Positions 1 to 7,824 of a DNA stretch of 64,000 nucleotides are shown here, in pieces. Every line of letters begins with the position of its first letter. Position 1 is the first letter of the stretch. The notes beneath the pieces are model-generated. The model ran no database searches and was not told the DNA's origin. It saw nothing but the letters and a program-made list of their open reading frames with translations. Position numbers and translations under genes: made by a program. The stretch covers positions 258,001 to 322,000 of the forward strand of contig NZ_NEWK01000001.1 of the NCBI RefSeq assembly GCF_002217655.1, in the 5' to 3' direction. The DNA is from Geobacillus thermocatenulatus. Lineage in GTDB: Bacteria; Bacillota; Bacilli; Bacillales; Anoxybacillaceae.

Positions 1-1102
1 TGTGCGGCTTGATGATGTATGGGGCGCATTGCGACGCATCGCCGGGGCGGCCGAACGCGATTGCCTTGTCGTTATCAAGTCGACCGTGCCCGTCGGCACT
101 GGCGATGAAGCCGCCCGTTTTTTGGCGGAAAACGGACGGCCGGAGGTGAAATTCGACGTCGTATCCAACCCGGAGTTTTTGTCGCAAGGAACGGCAGTGC
201 GCGATACACTGCAGGCGCCGCGCATTGTATTGGGAGTGGATTCGGACCGGGCTGAACGGGTGATGAAGGAGCTGTACGCCCCGTTTGCCCTCCCGTACGT
301 CGTGACGGACCGGAGAAGCGCTGAGATGATCAAGTATGCGGCCAATGTGTTTTTGGCGTTGAAAATTTCGTACATCAACGAGATCGCCAATGTATGCGAG
401 TTGGTAGGCGCTGATATTCAGGCGGTGGCGGAAGGAATCGGCATGGATCCGCGCATCGGCCGCCGCTTTTTGCGCGCCGGCGTCGGGTATGGAGGCTCAT
501 GCCTGCCGAAAGATGCAAATGCCCTCTATTCCTTGGCGGCTTCCCACGGCTATTCGCTCAAAACGGTATGGGCGGCGATCGACGTCAATGAGAAACAAAA
601 ATGGAAACTTCTTGACAAAGCGCGTCTGCACATTGGGGATTTCCGCAACCGGACGGTCGCCGTGCTTGGCGCCGCATTCAAGCCCGGCACTGACGATGTG
701 CGCGAATCGCCGGCATTGGCGAACATCGAACGGCTCATTGCCGAAGGAGCCGACGTGCGCGTCTGGGACCCGGCCGCCCTCGGTCATGTCTCGCGCCGTT
801 TTGGCGATGCGGTTGTTTGTTGCGAGACGATCGAGGAAGCCATTCGCGGCGCGGATGTTTGTTTCATTTTCACCGAATGGCCGGCTGTGTTGCAATTTGA
901 CCTTCACTGCTACAAGACGCTGATGAAAACACCGCTTGTGGTGGATGGACGGAATTGCTACGACCCGAAGGCGGCCGAAGCCGCCGGCTTAATCTACGAG
1001 TCGATTGGGCGGCCGGTGGGGCATAGACAGCTGAAAGTGGATCGGGCTGTTGACGTTCTCCAGTGCGCCTCAGCTGCCTTTTTCCACAAACAAAGTGAAT
1101 AG
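1..1102 (+). CDS. ugd: UDP-glucose 6-dehydrogenase, 3' part
   Basis: Oxidises UDP-glucose to UDP-glucuronate with two NAD+, supplying acidic sugar for teichuronic acid or capsule. The gene enters from the left edge, so the N-terminal Rossmann start is missing; about 366 residues remain of a family length near 430-450. Visible are STVPVGTG and NPEFLSQGTAVRD of the NAD domain, the central helix region (KYAANVFLALKISYINE), the catalytic cysteine in GYGGSCLPKD, and the C-terminal UDP-binding domain with AAFKPGTDDVRESPA. The GTG at position 2 is only an internal codon. The family is certain; which polymer it serves is not visible here. Confidence 0.93.
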   Translation, partial: VRLDDVWGALRRIAGAAERDCLVVIKSTVPVGTGDEAARFLAENGRPEVKFDVVSNPEFLSQGTAVRDTLQAPRIVLGVDSDRAERVMKELYAPFALPYVVTDRRSAEMIKYAANVFLALKISYINEIANVCELVGADIQAVAEGIGMDPRIGRRFLRAGVGYGGSCLPKDANALYSLAASHGYSLKTVWAAIDVNEKQKWKLLDKARLHIGDFRNRTVAVLGAAFKPGTDDVRESPALANIERLIAEGADVRVWDPAALGHVSRRFGDAVVCCETIEEAIRGADVCFIFTEWPAVLQFDLHCYKTLMKTPLVVDGRNCYDPKAAEAAGLIYESIGRPVGHRQLKVDRAVDVLQCASAAFFHKQSE

Positions 1103-1358
1103 GGATGCCGCTTAATTGTCCCGTTCGCATCGCCACGACGGCTTTTTTGTAAAAAAGGGAATAAGGCGGTCTGTCCGTTCGATGGAAGTGGGATAGTAGA
1201 CATGCCGGCGGGCGCGGGGCATCAATCGCCGTTTCAAAGAAAGAGAAGGTTATGTTTCCAGTGGTTTTATGGGAAAACGTGGGGTCGTGGCCCGCCACTT
1301 TGAAAGCGGAGACAGGCGGGGAAGAGAGCGGCTGAAGAAGCCGTCTTTTCCCACCGCT

Positions 1359-2687
1359 ATGGGCAGGCGGCAAAAGGAGGGATGTATCATCCGCATTCGC
1401 TTAGGTCTGTTTGGTGCGGACGATTCGCTGTCAATTATTCAGGCGGTGGCGCAAGAGTACAAAGAGCTTGTTTGCGTTCCCGTTGTGTATTGGGATGAAA
1501 GTGAAGTGATCGATTTGATCCGCCCGCTCGCGTCAGAAGTTGATATGTGGCTGTTTTCCGGACAAGTGCCGTATTCGATCGTCAAGCAGTCCAGTGAGGT
1601 CGATGCGCCGCTGTTTTATGTGCCACATATTGGTGCCAGCTTGTACCGCACACTGCTGCAGGCGCACTATACGGAGCAGATTCCGGTCAGCCGGCTTAGT
1701 TTTGACACGTACGAGCGCCGCGAAATCGAACGGCTGCTCGAAGAGGCGGGCATCGAGGAGCCGATTCCATACGTCAAGCATTACGAGGGAGGCATTTCGG
1801 CCCAGGAACTGTCCGACTATCATTACACCCTTTGGAAACAAGGGAAAACGGAAGCAGCGGTCACCTGTTTGCGGACAGCCCATCTCGAACTGGAGAAACT
1901 CGGAATGCCGGTGTATCGGGTATTGCCTGCCCGCTCGGCGGTGGAAGCGGTCATCCAAACCATCATTCGCACCGGACAGATGCTGCAGGTGCAAGATGCG
2001 CAAATCGCCGTGCAAATGATTGAAGTCGATGCGATGCAGGCGGCCTCCCCAGAGACATTTTCGACCGATGACATATATCGTCTGGAGATGAAGACAACGG
2101 AAAAATTGCTACGGTATGCAAAAAAAGTCCAAGGGTCGCTGAAAAGCGCCGGGCCGGGCCGCTATGTCATTTTTACGACAAGGGGCGCATTAAAAGAGAT
2201 CACCGATGGCTATAAAACGGTCCCCTCGGCGGAGGAGACGGAGCTCTTGTACAGCGAGGTCATCGCGTGCGGAATCGGCATCGGCCGAACGGCGTATGAG
2301 GCCGAAATTCAGGCTGGGAAGGCGTTTTTGCATGCGAAACAAAGCGGACGGGGTGCGTGGATGGTGGTGTTTGATGACGGAACGATCTCGGGTCCGTTAG
2401 GAAAAAGTGTGCACCTCCGCTATTCGCTCGGCGGCGGAGAACTGCGGCAGCTGGCGGAGCGGACGGGATTAAGCGCCGCGACGCTCTGCAAATTGAAAGC
2501 AATATTGCAAAAACGAGGAACCAACGAGATCGAAGCGCATGAGTTGGCCTCTTACATGGGGATTGTGCCGCGCAGCGCCCGCCGGATTTTAAACCAATTG
2601 GAGACCGTGGGCCTTGCCGAAGTGGCCGGGGAAACAAACCCGTATCCGCGCGGGCGTCCGCGCAAAGTATACCGCATTTTCTTATAA
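1359..2687 (+). CDS. transcription regulator with cyclase/GGDEF-like fold and winged HTH
   Basis: A protein of about 430-440 residues not recognised as a named family. The N-terminal 100 residues (RIRLGLFGADDSLSII onward) look like a ligand-sensing alpha/beta domain. The middle contains GIGIGRTAYEAEIQAGKAF, which resembles the GGDEF/nucleotide-cyclase fold but lacks a GGDEF signature. The last 70 residues read as a winged helix (NEIEAHELASYMGIVPRSARRILNQLE) ending in a basic wing (PRGRPRKVYRIF). It lies just upstream of the amidohydrolase operon and may control it (inference). The start is uncertain: ATG 1359 is used here, but the strong AAGGAGG at 1374-1380 sits inside the reading frame, just before ATC codons at 1386 and 1389. 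Confidence 0.7.
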   Translation: MGRRQKEGCIIRIRLGLFGADDSLSIIQAVAQEYKELVCVPVVYWDESEVIDLIRPLASEVDMWLFSGQVPYSIVKQSSEVDAPLFYVPHIGASLYRTLLQAHYTEQIPVSRLSFDTYERREIERLLEEAGIEEPIPYVKHYEGGISAQELSDYHYTLWKQGKTEAAVTCLRTAHLELEKLGMPVYRVLPARSAVEAVIQTIIRTGQMLQVQDAQIAVQMIEVDAMQAASPETFSTDDIYRLEMKTTEKLLRYAKKVQGSLKSAGPGRYVIFTTRGALKEITDGYKTVPSAEETELLYSEVIACGIGIGRTAYEAEIQAGKAFLHAKQSGRGAWMVVFDDGTISGPLGKSVHLRYSLGGGELRQLAERTGLSAATLCKLKAILQKRGTNEIEAHELASYMGIVPRSARRILNQLETVGLAEVAGETNPYPRGRPRKVYRIFL

Positions 2688-2699
2688 TTGCTCGATCAG

Positions 2700-2731
2700 C
2701 TTCTGCCTTTAGCGACAGGCAGAAGTTTTTT
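2700..2731 (+). terminator. intrinsic terminator after the regulator
   Basis: Inverted repeat CTTCTGCCT / AGGCAGAAG with an 8-base loop followed by six T. It separates the regulator gene from the amidohydrolase operon. Confidence 0.85.
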
Positions 2732-2765
2732 GTTGTCTTGAAGGCGTTTGTATTATTTGTATTAT

Positions 2766-2794
2766 TTGAAAATTTCATCTGTTTCCATTATAAT
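2766..2794 (+). promoter_or_regulatory. sigma-A promoter of the amidohydrolase operon
   Basis: TTGAAA (2766-2771), a 17-base spacer and a consensus TATAAT (2789-2794), about 50 bases before the amaB start. A second weaker pair, TTGAAG/TATTAT with 16-base spacing, lies just upstream (2738-2765). Confidence 0.7.
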
Positions 2795-2843
2795 TAAGGA
2801 CATATCCGAAAATTATCCGTAATTGGCGTGAGGGGAGGATAGC

Positions 2844-4073
2844 TTGATTCAAGGGGAACGTCTTTGGCAACGGCTCATGGAACTAGGGGAGGTCGGCAAG
2901 CAACCAAGCGGCGGCGTCACGCGCCTCTCGTTCACTGCTGAAGAGCGGCGGGCCAAAGATCTCGTCGCTTCCTACATGCGCGAAGCCGGGCTTTTCGTAT
3001 ATGAAGACGCGGCTGGCAACTTGATCGGACGGAAAGAAGGGACGAATCCGGATGCCACGGTCGTCCTTGTTGGATCTCATCTCGATTCGGTTTACAACGG
3101 CGGCTGCTTTGATGGACCGCTCGGGGTGTTGGCCGGCGTGGAAGTCGTTCAGACGATGAACGAGCACGGTGTTGTGACGCACCACCCAATTGAAGTAGTG
3201 GCGTTCACTGACGAAGAGGGAGCGCGCTTTCGTTTCGGCATGATCGGCAGCCGCGCCATGGCCGGAACACTGCCGCCGGAAGCGCTCGAGTGCCGCGACG
3301 CGGAAGGGATTTCCCTCGCTGAAGCGATGAAACAGGCGGGGCTTGACCCGGACCGCTTGCCGCAGGCAGCGCGAAAACCAGGAACGGTGAAAGCCTATGT
3401 CGAATTGCATATCGAACAAGGACGGGTGCTTGAGGAGACAGGACTTCCAGTTGGCATCGTCACTGGCATCGCCGGTCTGATTTGGGTGAAATTTACCATC
3501 GAAGGAAAGGCGGAACATGCCGGCGCCACGCCGATGTCATTGCGGCGCGACCCGATGGCGGCGGCCGCCCAGATCATCATAGTGATCGAAGAGGAAGCAA
3601 GACGAACAGGGACAACGGTCGGTACTGTAGGACAGTTGCATGTATATCCGGGCGGTATTAATGTCATTCCGGAACGGGTCGAATTTGTGCTCGATTTGCG
3701 CGACTTGAAGGCTGAGGTGCGCGATCAAGTATGGAAAGCCATAGCCGTGCGGGCAGAGACGATCGCCAAGGAGCGGAACGTCCGCGTCACGACCGAGCGG
3801 CTGCAAGAAATGCCGCCGGTGCTATGTTCCGATGAGGTGAAGCGCGCGGCGGAGGCGGCGTGCCAAAAGCTTGGCTACCCGTCGTTTTGGCTGCCGAGCG
3901 GCGCAGCCCATGACAGCGTACAGTTGGCTCCGATTTGCCCAATCGGGATGATTTTTGTCCGCTCCCAAGACGGAGTGAGTCATAGTCCGGCGGAATGGAG
4001 TACTAAAGAAGACTGCGCCGCTGGAGCAGAGGTGCTTTATCATACAGTGTGGCAACTGGCCCAAGGGGAATAA
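2844..4073 (+). CDS. amaB: N-carbamoyl-L-amino acid amidohydrolase / allantoate-type M20 hydrolase
   Basis: Cytosolic metal-dependent amidase that releases L-amino acids from N-carbamoyl derivatives; the 409-residue length and overall sequence agree with the G. stearothermophilus AmaB carbamoylase as I recall it. Metal ligands are visible: H79 in GSHLDSV, D90 in GGCFDG, E124/E125 in [10 protein letters not shown]189 in ELHIEQG and a late histidine in SGAAHDSVQ. The dimerisation lid starts near [10 protein letters not shown]. The start is a TTG preceded by GGGGAGG. It heads an operon with a second amidohydrolase and a symporter, suggesting uptake and deacylation of N-substituted amino acids. 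Allantoate or ureidoglycolate substrates cannot be excluded. Confidence 0.9.
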
Positions 4074-4106
4074 CGAAAAAGACAAACGAACAGGGGGAGA
4101 CCATGG

Positions 4107-5291
4107 ATGACAAGTGAAGAAATCAAACGACTCGTCGATGAAGTGAAAACGGACGTCATCGCCTGGCGCCGTCATTTGCATGCCCATCCGGAATTGTCGT
4201 TCCAAGAAGAGAAAACAGCGCAGTTTGTCTATGAGACGCTGCAATCATTCGGTCATCTTGAACTTTCGCGGCCGACGAAAACGAGCGTCATGGCGCGGCT
4301 CATTGGCCAACAGCCAGGCCGGGTCGTCGCCATTCGCGCTGATATGGACGCATTGCCGATTCAAGAGGAAAACACGTTTGAGTTTGCCTCAAAAAACCCA
4401 GGCGTGATGCATGCGTGCGGACATGACGGCCATACGGCGATGCTTCTCGGGACGGCGAAAATTTTCTCCCAGCTGCGCGATGACATTCGCGGTGAAATCC
4501 GCTTTTTGTTCCAACACGCGGAAGAATTGTTCCCCGGCGGGGCGGAGGAGATGGTGCAAGCCGGCGTCATGGACGGGGTGGACGTCGTCATCGGCACTCA
4601 CCTTTGGTCGCCGCTTGAGCGCGGAAAAATCGGCATTGTGTATGGGCCGATGATGGCCGCACCCGACCGCTTTTTCATCCGCATCATCGGCAAAGGCGGC
4701 CATGGAGCGATGCCGCACCAAACGATCGATGCGATCGCCATCGGAGCGCAAGTCGTGACGAACTTGCAGCACATCGTCTCGCGCTATGTCGACCCGCTCG
4801 AGCCGCTTGTTCTGTCCGTGACGCAATTTGTGGCGGGTACGGCGCATAATGTCCTGCCTGGGGAGGTCGAAATCCAAGGGACAGTGCGCACGTTTGATGA
4901 GACGCTGCGGCGCACGGTGCCGCAATGGATGGAGCGCATTGTCAAAGGAATCACCGAAGCGCACGGCGCCTCGTATGAGTTTCAATTTGACTACGGCTAC
5001 CGCCCGGTCATCAACTACGATGAAGTGACCCACGTCATTGAGGAAACAGCGCGTGAACTATTGGGCGAAGAAGCCGTCGCCCGCTTGAAACCGAACATGG
5101 GCGGCGAAGATTTCTCCGCCTTTTTGCAAAAAGCGCCGGGCAGCTTCTTTTACGTCGGCGCCCGAAACGAAGAAAAGGGGATCGTGTACCCGCATCACCA
5201 TCCGCGCTTTACGATCGACGAAGACGCGCTTGAGATTGGCGTGCAAATGTTTGTCGCCGCGACGTTGAAACTGTTGGCGGGGGCGGAATAG
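4107..5291 (+). CDS. M20D family amidohydrolase (N-acyl-amino acid deacylase type)
   Basis: A 394-residue metallo-aminoacylase of the AmaA/HipO/YxeP group, hydrolysing N-acyl amino acids in the cytoplasm. Family motifs are intact: HLHAHPELSFQE, RADMDALPIQEE, the metal-binding HACGHDGHTA (C104, H106), the catalytic HAEE near residues 137-140, GTHLW, the MGGEDFS block and the C-terminal YPHHHPRF. ATG 4107 follows AGGGGGAG. It is 33 bases downstream of amaB and so co-transcribed. A truncated second copy of its C-terminus lies at 12468-12630. Exact substrate (acyl, benzoyl or N-acetyl-cysteine type) is not decidable. Confidence 0.88.
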   Translation: MTSEEIKRLVDEVKTDVIAWRRHLHAHPELSFQEEKTAQFVYETLQSFGHLELSRPTKTSVMARLIGQQPGRVVAIRADMDALPIQEENTFEFASKNPGVMHACGHDGHTAMLLGTAKIFSQLRDDIRGEIRFLFQHAEELFPGGAEEMVQAGVMDGVDVVIGTHLWSPLERGKIGIVYGPMMAAPDRFFIRIIGKGGHGAMPHQTIDAIAIGAQVVTNLQHIVSRYVDPLEPLVLSVTQFVAGTAHNVLPGEVEIQGTVRTFDETLRRTVPQWMERIVKGITEAHGASYEFQFDYGYRPVINYDEVTHVIEETARELLGEEAVARLKPNMGGEDFSAFLQKAPGSFFYVGARNEEKGIVYPHHHPRFTIDEDALEIGVQMFVAATLKLLAGAE

Positions 5292-5327
5292 CTGTTTTCG
5301 CTTGACATATCCAAGGAGGGAGAGAAG

Positions 5328-5528
5328 ATGAAAAGCATCCGTTGGTTAATGATTGTCCCATTTATCGGCATGCTCGGCGGCGTTCCTTTTGTGAATCAAG
5401 TGACTCCGTACGTGTTTGGCATGCCGTTGCTTCTCTTTTGGCTGGTCGCTTGGGTGATCGCCACTTCGGTTATCATGGCCATCGTGTATCGTTTTGACCC
5501 TGCGGTGAAGGAGGATGAGCAGACATGA
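5328..5528 (+). CDS. DUF3311 small membrane protein (symporter partner)
   Basis: A 66-residue protein with two hydrophobic helices (RWLMIVPFIGMLGGVPFVN and a second ending VIMAIVYRFDP). Such DUF3311 proteins are usually encoded directly before a sodium:solute symporter, as here, where its stop overlaps the symporter start. The ribosome site AAGGAGGGAGAG is strong. Probably a small subunit or assembly partner of the transporter. Confidence 0.8.
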   Translation: MKSIRWLMIVPFIGMLGGVPFVNQVTPYVFGMPLLLFWLVAWVIATSVIMAIVYRFDPAVKEDEQT

Positions 5529-5830
5529 ACTCGGCCTTAGTGATGATTTTTGCTTTCTTGTTGCTGTCTCTTTATCTAGGGGTGCAGGCGCGAAAAGGAA
5601 AAGACATGAATTTGGAGCAATGGACCGTCGGTGGCCGCGGGTTCGGAACGATTTTTGTGTTTCTCTTGATGGCCGGCGAGATTTATACAACGTTTACCTT
5701 CCTTGGTGGGAGCGGTTGGGCCTATGGAAAAGGGGGGCCGACGTTTTACATCATTGCCTACGGCTGCCTGGCCTATGTGTTATCGTATTGGATGCTTCCC
5801 CCGAGTTCGACAGTTTTGAGGTCATTTTAG
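5525..5830 (+). pseudogene. sodium:solute symporter (SSS family), N-terminal fragment
   Basis: Only about 90 residues of a transporter normally around 480-500 residues long remain. The start of the family is clear: a first helix, GVQARKGKDMNLEQWTVGGRG, then the second helix after FLLMAGEIYTTFTFLGGSGW, and GPTFYIIAYGCLAYVLSYWM. Similarity stops near 5798, where foreign sequence beginning GAGTTCGACAG takes over and the frame ends at 5830. The rest of the gene is not in the window. The operon has therefore lost its transporter by an IS-linked deletion or rearrangement. Confidence 0.8.
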
Positions 5831-5957
5831 GCAAATGGAAATGACCAAAATGCTGTTATATCAAGGGTTTCGTGATGCGGATCCTAGGAAAAAATACCGA
5901 ATTTCATAGGCACACGATTTATTAATTTTTTCTTTTAAAAATAAATTTTATACGTTA
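5799..5957. other. junction sequence: probable end of another insertion sequence plus AT-rich DNA
   Basis: The first 80 bases (GTTCGACAGTTTTGAGGTC and following) look like an IS terminus attached to the broken symporter; the remainder is very AT-rich and has no gene. The IS identity is a guess from style only. Confidence 0.4.
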
Positions 5958-6088
5958 TAACTCACATTTCGCACCCTAACAAGGTCAAAACAAAGGATTT
6001 TTTATTTAGTTTTTCAGAATAACTTTTTGACCAACACAACGAGCGATGGCAATCCTTTTTTTACCATCGCTGGTCGTTCCGTATCACG

Positions 6089-7621
6089 TTACACGTAGAT
6101 GCTCTCATCCATGCCCAATCCCTGCAGAATCCTTCGCTGATCAGGGGTAAGGGAGCGATCCAGTGAGCGTTGGATGCGCCCATCCGGCAGCTTGAACAGG
6201 ACGACGTTCACATATTGAAACAGCTGAAAAATCGCCTGTCCCGTCGTCGGCCGTCCGCGCCGTTTTTTCGGGCGTACGATCTCTTCGACCGCGGCCTCAA
6301 CCCGATGAAACCGGGGGCGAAGGGACGCCTTGAGGGACGCCAAGGCTTGTTCGGCATCTTCCCGGCAGGAGAAGGGGTGACGCTCCCAACGGGCTTGTTC
6401 CTCGCGAAGAAGCTCCGCTTCTTTGGTTCGTTCTTTTTCAAGCGTCTTTCCTTTTCGCTGGTCGAGCGCGCTCGATTCAACAACGATCAGCCGAACGGGG
6501 TGGCCTTCATACGTCGAGGCCGTTTCCCATACCCGGTACGTGGCGCCGTTTCTCTCCGCCAACGTAAAGGGATCGCTCCACGTCGTGTCCTCAGCATCCG
6601 CTTCGGCCAGCGCGGTTTTCACGATCCGGAGCGACGAAGGGCCTCTGGTGATCAAAAAGGCGTTGGCCGCTTTGGTTTGCGCCAGGGTCTCTTTCGTCAT
6701 CGCGGCGGAATCGGCCACGTAAATCCATTCGTCTTCGATTTTGGCCTGCTTCAGCTGTTCATGGACACGAGACAGCACCTCGGGATTCCATGTTTTATCG
6801 GGCAGGTTGCCATCGTGCACATCGCCGTAAAACGGGATGCCGTCCTCGTTGCCGACCAGTCCGAAACCGATCTGTTTTTGCCAACGATGATGGCGGTTGT
6901 AGCCATGTGTGATTTGTAAGGCCTCTAACGAGGCCGATTCATACGCGCCGTAAACGGTCTTGTCCGTCGTATCGGCGTGGAAGGCTCGGAGGGAAAGGCC
7001 TTCTTTGAGATAAATATGAATCAAGCAAGTGCTGATGACGTTGTGAATGCCAGCCTCATACAGGCGATCGAGATGACGGGCCAACGCATCGTCGTTCAAC
7101 CAGGAAGGATGGAGATCGGGACGGATGAGTTTCTCACAATCGACCTCCTGAGCCCAATGTTCCAAGTGAACAAGGGCTTGCCGGCCGTCAAACACATTGT
7201 AGAGGATGGCCTGAACGGCATCGCTGACTCGCGTTTGGCACTGCGGATCGACGGGCACGAGATGGTGTTTATTGCAAAATTAAAGTGCAGAGATGTGCAA
7301 AATTTCTATGCAAATGGTTATGCAGAGGGGCTTTACATGGAGGGGTAGCCATGATAACCTGTTTGGGTTTGCCAAATCTGTTACAGCTGGCCGCTTGGCA
7401 AAAGAATCATGGCTGCAGAGGCTCCATGTCAAGCCCTTAATAGCGAGAATTCAGATTGAATTTTTATGCGGTATAAACGAATTTATATACTGCAATACTC
7501 TGCACTTTTTTCTTGCAAAAAACAGATGGTCAATCAATTGAGGCAGACCCAGTTTCTTGAATAGGGCACTTATTATATTCAAATAAGAATTGCGATAGAC
7601 CTTTTTGACTTGAACGTTCAT
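6089..7621 (-). pseudogene. IS1634-type transposase, interrupted by a MITE
   Basis: The gene starts at ATG 7621 (complement), preceded by AAAGGAGT, with the protein beginning MNVQVKKVYRNSYLN. It runs to the codon for His in LIDH, is broken by the element at 7266-7524, and resumes at 7260 with LVPVDPQCQTRVSD, continuing to the stop at 6089. Removing the element plus one GATGG copy rejoins the frame exactly and gives about 422 residues. The 3' part alone (from GTG 7258) is open for 389 residues and includes the DDE region (WIYVADSAAMTKE) and the basic C-terminus. The intact protein cannot be made from this copy. Confidence 0.87.
7266..7524. mobile_element. 259-bp MITE inserted in the IS1634 transposase gene
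   Basis: Starts TGTTTATTGCAAAAT and ends with the near-complement ATTTGC-rich end, the two termini sharing TGTTT(A/T)TTGCAA and AAAGTGCAGAG. It is flanked by direct repeats GATGG (7261-7265 and 7525-7529). It encodes no plausible protein. Its interior (about 7329-7439) is made of nested complementary segments: GGCTT/AAGCC-like ends, ACATGGAG with CTCCATGT, GCCATGAT with ATCATGGC, and TTTGCCAA with TTGGCAAA, which would fold into one long branched stem. TGT...ACA ends with 5-bp duplications recall Tn7/Mu-type and IS21-type transposition; the parent is not visible here. Confidence 0.8.
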
Positions 7622-7724
7622 AAGAGAAAAACTCCTTTACGTTCCTTGTGTGTCAAGGATTCATTCGACATCGGAACGAAAAAATCCTCCCGATTTTCGT
7701 CGAGAGGGTGCGAAATGTGAGTTA

Positions 7725-7810
7725 GCATCTAGTTTTTCTCTAAAAACTCGTAAATACATAGGTAGTTCAACAACTCCTGAAGAACCTGTAACGCCAACTA
7801 ATATATTCAA
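7725..7810 (-). pseudogene. flavoprotein (HFCD family) N-terminus, truncated by IS1634
   Basis: Fourteen bases after the MFS transporter gene, a perfect AAAGGAGGTG is followed by TTG 7810 and a frame reading NILVGVTGSSGVVELPMYL..., 28 residues long, until the IS end at 7724. NILVGVTGSSG is typical of the flavin-binding N-terminus of the homo-oligomeric flavin-containing cysteine decarboxylases (UbiX, Dfp/CoaC, EpiD/LanD). The rest is lost. Its placement behind an exporter in AT-rich DNA fits either a natural-product (peptide decarboxylase) locus or a simple flavin prenyltransferase; the stub cannot decide. Confidence 0.65.
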
Positions 7811-7824
7811 GCTTAACACCTCCT

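Larger units (their letters stand above)
5958..7724 (-). mobile_element. IS1634-like insertion sequence, carrying a nested MITE
   Basis: Bounded by perfect inverted repeats TAACTCACATTTCGCACCCT (5958-5977 and the complement at 7705-7724). One transposase gene fills it, on the minus strand. Without the nested 259-bp element and its 5-bp duplication the IS would be about 1.5 kb. No target duplication is visible around it, which suggests recombination between copies. Related remnants sit at 32.6 kb and 39.2 kb, and related short elements at 12.7, 27.0 and 39.7 kb. Confidence 0.88.

Noticed and set aside
489-923. 144-codon frame overlapping the UDP-glucose dehydrogenase gene
   Set aside because: Shadow of a GC-rich gene in another frame; protein composition (Arg, Ser, Pro rich) is not natural and no ribosome site is present.
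6170-6919. 249-codon plus-strand frame opposite the IS1634 transposase
   Set aside because: Antisense shadow of the transposase; no family resemblance and no ribosome site.
7329-7439. Cloverleaf-like fold in the MITE considered as a tRNA
   Set aside because: It lacks T-loop GTTCRA and a proper 7-bp acceptor stem with CCA-type end; the pairings form a single long branched hairpin instead.
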